Assembly (NCBI GenBank): GCA_041166365.1
Contig: JBEEFX010000118.1
Location: 1-6,899 of the forward strand
Source: DASUCS01 sp041166365
GTDB lineage: Bacteria > Actinomycetota > Acidimicrobiia > Acidimicrobiales > JACDCH01
Direction: 5' to 3'
Length of the DNA stretch: 6,899 bases
The notes under the pieces are model-generated. The model was not told the DNA's origin and did not search any database. It saw only the letters and a list, made by a program, of their open reading frames with translations. The translations under genes were made by a program, and so were the position numbers. Positions within the stretch are counted from its first letter, which is position 1; the number at the start of each line of letters is the position of its first letter. Positions 5,281 to 6,899 of the stretch are shown one piece after another.

Positions 5281-6705
5281 ATGGGCCGAGAGGCGGCGTT
5301 CTTCGATCTCGACCGCACGTTGTTGCGCGGCGCGAGCGGGCCGGTGATCAGCGACGCGCTGAAGAACGTCGGCCTGGTCAGCGATCGGAACATCCCCGGC
5401 GAGGGGCTCGTCTACCGCATCTTCGACCTGGTCGGTGAGAGCCGGCCGACGATGCAGCTCGCCCGTCAGGCCGCCCGGTTCGCCAAGGGTTGGACGCGCT
5501 CGCAGGCGCAGGAGGCCGGACGAATCGCGGCGGAGACGTTGACCGCGGCGGTGCAACCGTTCGCCGCGCCGCTCATCGACGAGCATCACGCCGCCGGTCG
5601 CCAAGTCGTGCTCGCGACGACGACGCCGTACGACCTCGTGAAGCCGCTGGCCGACGCGCTCGGGCTCGATGCCGTGATCGCAACGCGGTACGGCGAGATC
5701 GAGGGCAGATACGACGGCACGATCGACGGCGAGTTCGTGTGGGGCAAGGGCAAGTTGCGCGCGGTGCAGGAGTGGGCCGCGGAGCACGACGTCTCGATGA
5801 ACGACTCGTACGCGTACTCCGACAGTTGGTACGACGCGCCGTTGCTGTCGGCTGTCGGCCATCCGCATGCGGTGAACCCCGATCCGCGGTTGATGGTGCG
5901 CGCGCTCCTGCAGCGGTGGCCGGTCCTGCATCTCGACGTGCCGAGCGGCATTCCGAAGGTGCTGGGCATCGAGCCTCAGCAGGTGCTGATGGCCGGTGCG
6001 CACCCGTTGCTCGTGCCGTACGCCCGTTTCGACATCAGCGGCACCGAGAACATCCCGGAGTCGGGGGGCGCGATCGTCGTCGGCAATCACCGCAGCTACT
6101 TCGACCCGATGGCGATGGGCCTCGCGCTCGCGCGGCGCGGCCGGCCCGTGCGTTTCCTCGGCAAGAAGGAAGTGTTCGATGCCCCCGTCGTGGGACAGCT
6201 GGCGAAGGCATTCGGCGGGATCCGTGTCGATCGCGGCACCGGGTCGGACGAGCCCCTGGTGGCTGCGGCCGACGCGCTGCGAGGCGGCCAGATCGTGGCG
6301 ATGATGCCGCAAGGGACGATCCCGCGCGGCGAGGCGTTCTTCGACCCGGTCCTCAAAGGAAGGTGGGGTGCCGCTCGTCTCGCGCAGATGACCGGAGCGA
6401 CGGTCGTGCCGGTCGGCCTGTGGGGCACCGAGCGGGTATGGCCGCGCAGCAGCCGGTTGCCGAACGTCTTGAACATCACGAACCCGCCGCTCGTCACCGT
6501 GCGGGTCGGCGAACCGATCACGCTTGCCGGCGAGGATCTCGACACCGATACGCAAGGGATCATGGCGGCCATCGTCGACCTGCTGCCGCCCGAAGCGCGC
6601 GAGCGGCGCACGCCGACGGCGGAGGAGCTGGCCCACAGCTACCCGGGCGGCAAGGCCCCGCAGGAAGCCACCGACGAAACGGAACGCCGCCCAGGCCGGG
6701 ACTGA
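5281..6705 (+). CDS. plsC: Bifunctional HAD-IB phosphatase / PlsC-type 1-acylglycerol-3-phosphate acyltransferase
   Basis: A 474-residue two-domain protein. Residues about 5-215 are a HAD subfamily IB phosphatase (SerB-like): motif I DLDRT with Asp9 and Asp11, motif II T113 in LATTTPYD, motif III Lys156/Lys158 in GKGK, motif IV SDSWYD with Asp181 and Asp185, then GHPHAVNPDPRL. Residues about 240-440 are an LPLAT/PlsC domain: NHRSYFD (Asn269, His270, Asp275), GGIRVDRG (R318), MPQGTIPRG around 342-350 and VVPVGLWGTERVWPR. PlsC enzymes acylate lysophosphatidic acid to phosphatidic acid at the membrane; the role of the fused phosphatase is unsettled. The same fusion occurs in actinobacteria such as Rv2483c. 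In acyltransferase motif III the usual PEGT reads PQGT, apparently a trait of this fused subfamily (from memory). The open frame runs far upstream, but the ATG at 5281 is right because MGREAAFFDLDRT starts the HAD fold. It lies directly after 6C and converges with the DinB remnant. Confidence 0.94.
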   Translation: MGREAAFFDLDRTLLRGASGPVISDALKNVGLVSDRNIPGEGLVYRIFDLVGESRPTMQLARQAARFAKGWTRSQAQEAGRIAAETLTAAVQPFAAPLIDEHHAAGRQVVLATTTPYDLVKPLADALGLDAVIATRYGEIEGRYDGTIDGEFVWGKGKLRAVQEWAAEHDVSMNDSYAYSDSWYDAPLLSAVGHPHAVNPDPRLMVRALLQRWPVLHLDVPSGIPKVLGIEPQQVLMAGAHPLLVPYARFDISGTENIPESGGAIVVGNHRSYFDPMAMGLALARRGRPVRFLGKKEVFDAPVVGQLAKAFGGIRVDRGTGSDEPLVAAADALRGGQIVAMMPQGTIPRGEAFFDPVLKGRWGAARLAQMTGATVVPVGLWGTERVWPRSSRLPNVLNITNPPLVTVRVGEPITLAGEDLDTDTQGIMAAIVDLLPPEARERRTPTAEELAHSYPGGKAPQEATDETERRPGRD

Positions 6706-6722
6706 CCTACGTCAGTCGCCGG
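6696..6722. terminator. Hairpin spanning both convergent stop codons
   Basis: GACTGAC (6700-6706) and GTCAGTC (6711-6717) form a perfect 7-bp inverted repeat around CTAC. CCGG at 6696-6699 and 6719-6722 extends it by four pairs with one bulged G. The stop codons of HAD-PlsC (6703-6705) and of the DinB gene (6712-6714) sit symmetrically in the two arms. It may serve both genes as a bidirectional terminator, but there is no T-tract on either side. Confidence 0.45.
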
Positions 6723-6899
6723 TGACGCCGTCGATGCGCTCGCGCAGCAGGTCGGCGTGGCCGTTGTGGCGGTCGTACTCCTCGATCATGTGGATCATGA
6801 TCCAGCGCAGCGAGAACGGTCCGCGTTTGTGGCCGTCCTAGTCAGCGCCGTCGTCGTCGAGCGACGTCGCGGTGGCCTCGGTCTCGCGGCTGCGCTCGA
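6712..6899 (-). pseudogene. DinB-like (DUF664) protein, C-terminal part, with in-frame TAG (5' end outside window)
   Basis: The minus-strand frame from the right edge to the TGA at 6712-6714 encodes a typical DinB/DUF664 C-terminus: SLRWIMIHMIEEYDRHNGHADLLRERIDG followed by VTGD. The closing HMIEEYDRHNGH helix holds the histidines that help bind a metal in this superfamily. Upstream in the same frame the sequence continues as ERSRETETATASLDDDGAD, also family-like, but a TAG at 6838-6840 separates the two parts. Because the frame is unchanged across it, a single base change would restore the gene. This could be a real nonsense mutation or a sequencing error. Members are thiol-dependent metalloenzyme-like proteins, often of unknown substrate. 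The downstream 41-codon piece has no credible start of its own. The family call is good; whether the gene is dead is uncertain. Confidence 0.65.

Noticed and set aside
5128..5347. Small ORF beginning MAARKTPSVEAL with GGGGAGG directly before its ATG
   Set aside because: The ribosome-like site has no spacer to the ATG, and the frame runs through the 6C hairpins and terminator into the HAD-PlsC gene. The RNA structure explains the sequence better.
4597..6636. 679-codon open frame on the minus strand
   Set aside because: It is antisense to the HAD-PlsC gene, whose motifs are unmistakable; the translation is Arg/His-rich without recognisable domains.
1..6899. CRISPR arrays, insertion sequences, phage genes or a new defence system
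   Set aside because: No regularly spaced repeats, transposase, integrase, nuclease or paired terminal repeats were seen; the genes are metabolic and regulatory.

Overview
The window is GC-rich. Its G/C-dominated third codon positions leave long spurious open frames on both strands. The protein types and a 6C-like small RNA point to an actinobacterium. The weak Shine-Dalgarno signals and the mix of metabolic genes would fit Acidimicrobiia or a relative, but that rank is inference; the phylum rests mainly on the 6C RNA and the HAD-PlsC fusion, both actinobacterial traits.

Layout, left to right. (1) Positions 1-221, plus strand: the C-terminal end of a GNAT acetyltransferase. (2) Positions 218-5063: a run of five minus-strand genes. 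In transcription order they are a LysR-type regulator, a short biotin-dependent carboxyltransferase (acyl-CoA carboxylase beta-like), an 86-residue protein of unknown function, citrate synthase, and a zinc-free medium-chain quinone oxidoreductase of the PIG3 type. The regulator and carboxyltransferase overlap by a GTGA, and the last three genes are 10-18 bases apart, so these are two tight blocks separated by a 67-base gap. (3) Positions 5064-5280: a divergent intergenic region. It holds a strong structured RNA ending in an intrinsic terminator, which I identify as the actinobacterial 6C small RNA. (4) Positions 5281-6705, plus strand: a bifunctional HAD-IB phosphatase/PlsC-type acyltransferase. 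(5) Positions 6712-6899, minus strand: the C-terminal part of a DinB/DUF664 protein interrupted by an in-frame TAG.

How the genes relate. Citrate synthase condenses acetyl-CoA with oxaloacetate, and the carboxyltransferase would carboxylate an acyl-CoA (acetyl- or propionyl-CoA are the usual choices). This stretch therefore sits at the acetyl-CoA/propionyl-CoA junction, with the LysR protein a candidate regulator of the carboxyltransferase. The HAD-PlsC protein belongs to phospholipid synthesis. A 6C RNA directly upstream of a HAD-IB gene repeats an arrangement I recall from mycobacteria and streptomycetes (6C/B11 beside Rv3661).

I see no CRISPR array, insertion sequence, tRNA or rRNA. Most of the window is ordinary chromosomal housekeeping. 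The points most worth a second look are the 6C RNA and its fused HAD-PlsC neighbour, the N-terminally short carboxyltransferase, the unknown small protein ahead of citrate synthase, and the interrupted DinB gene.
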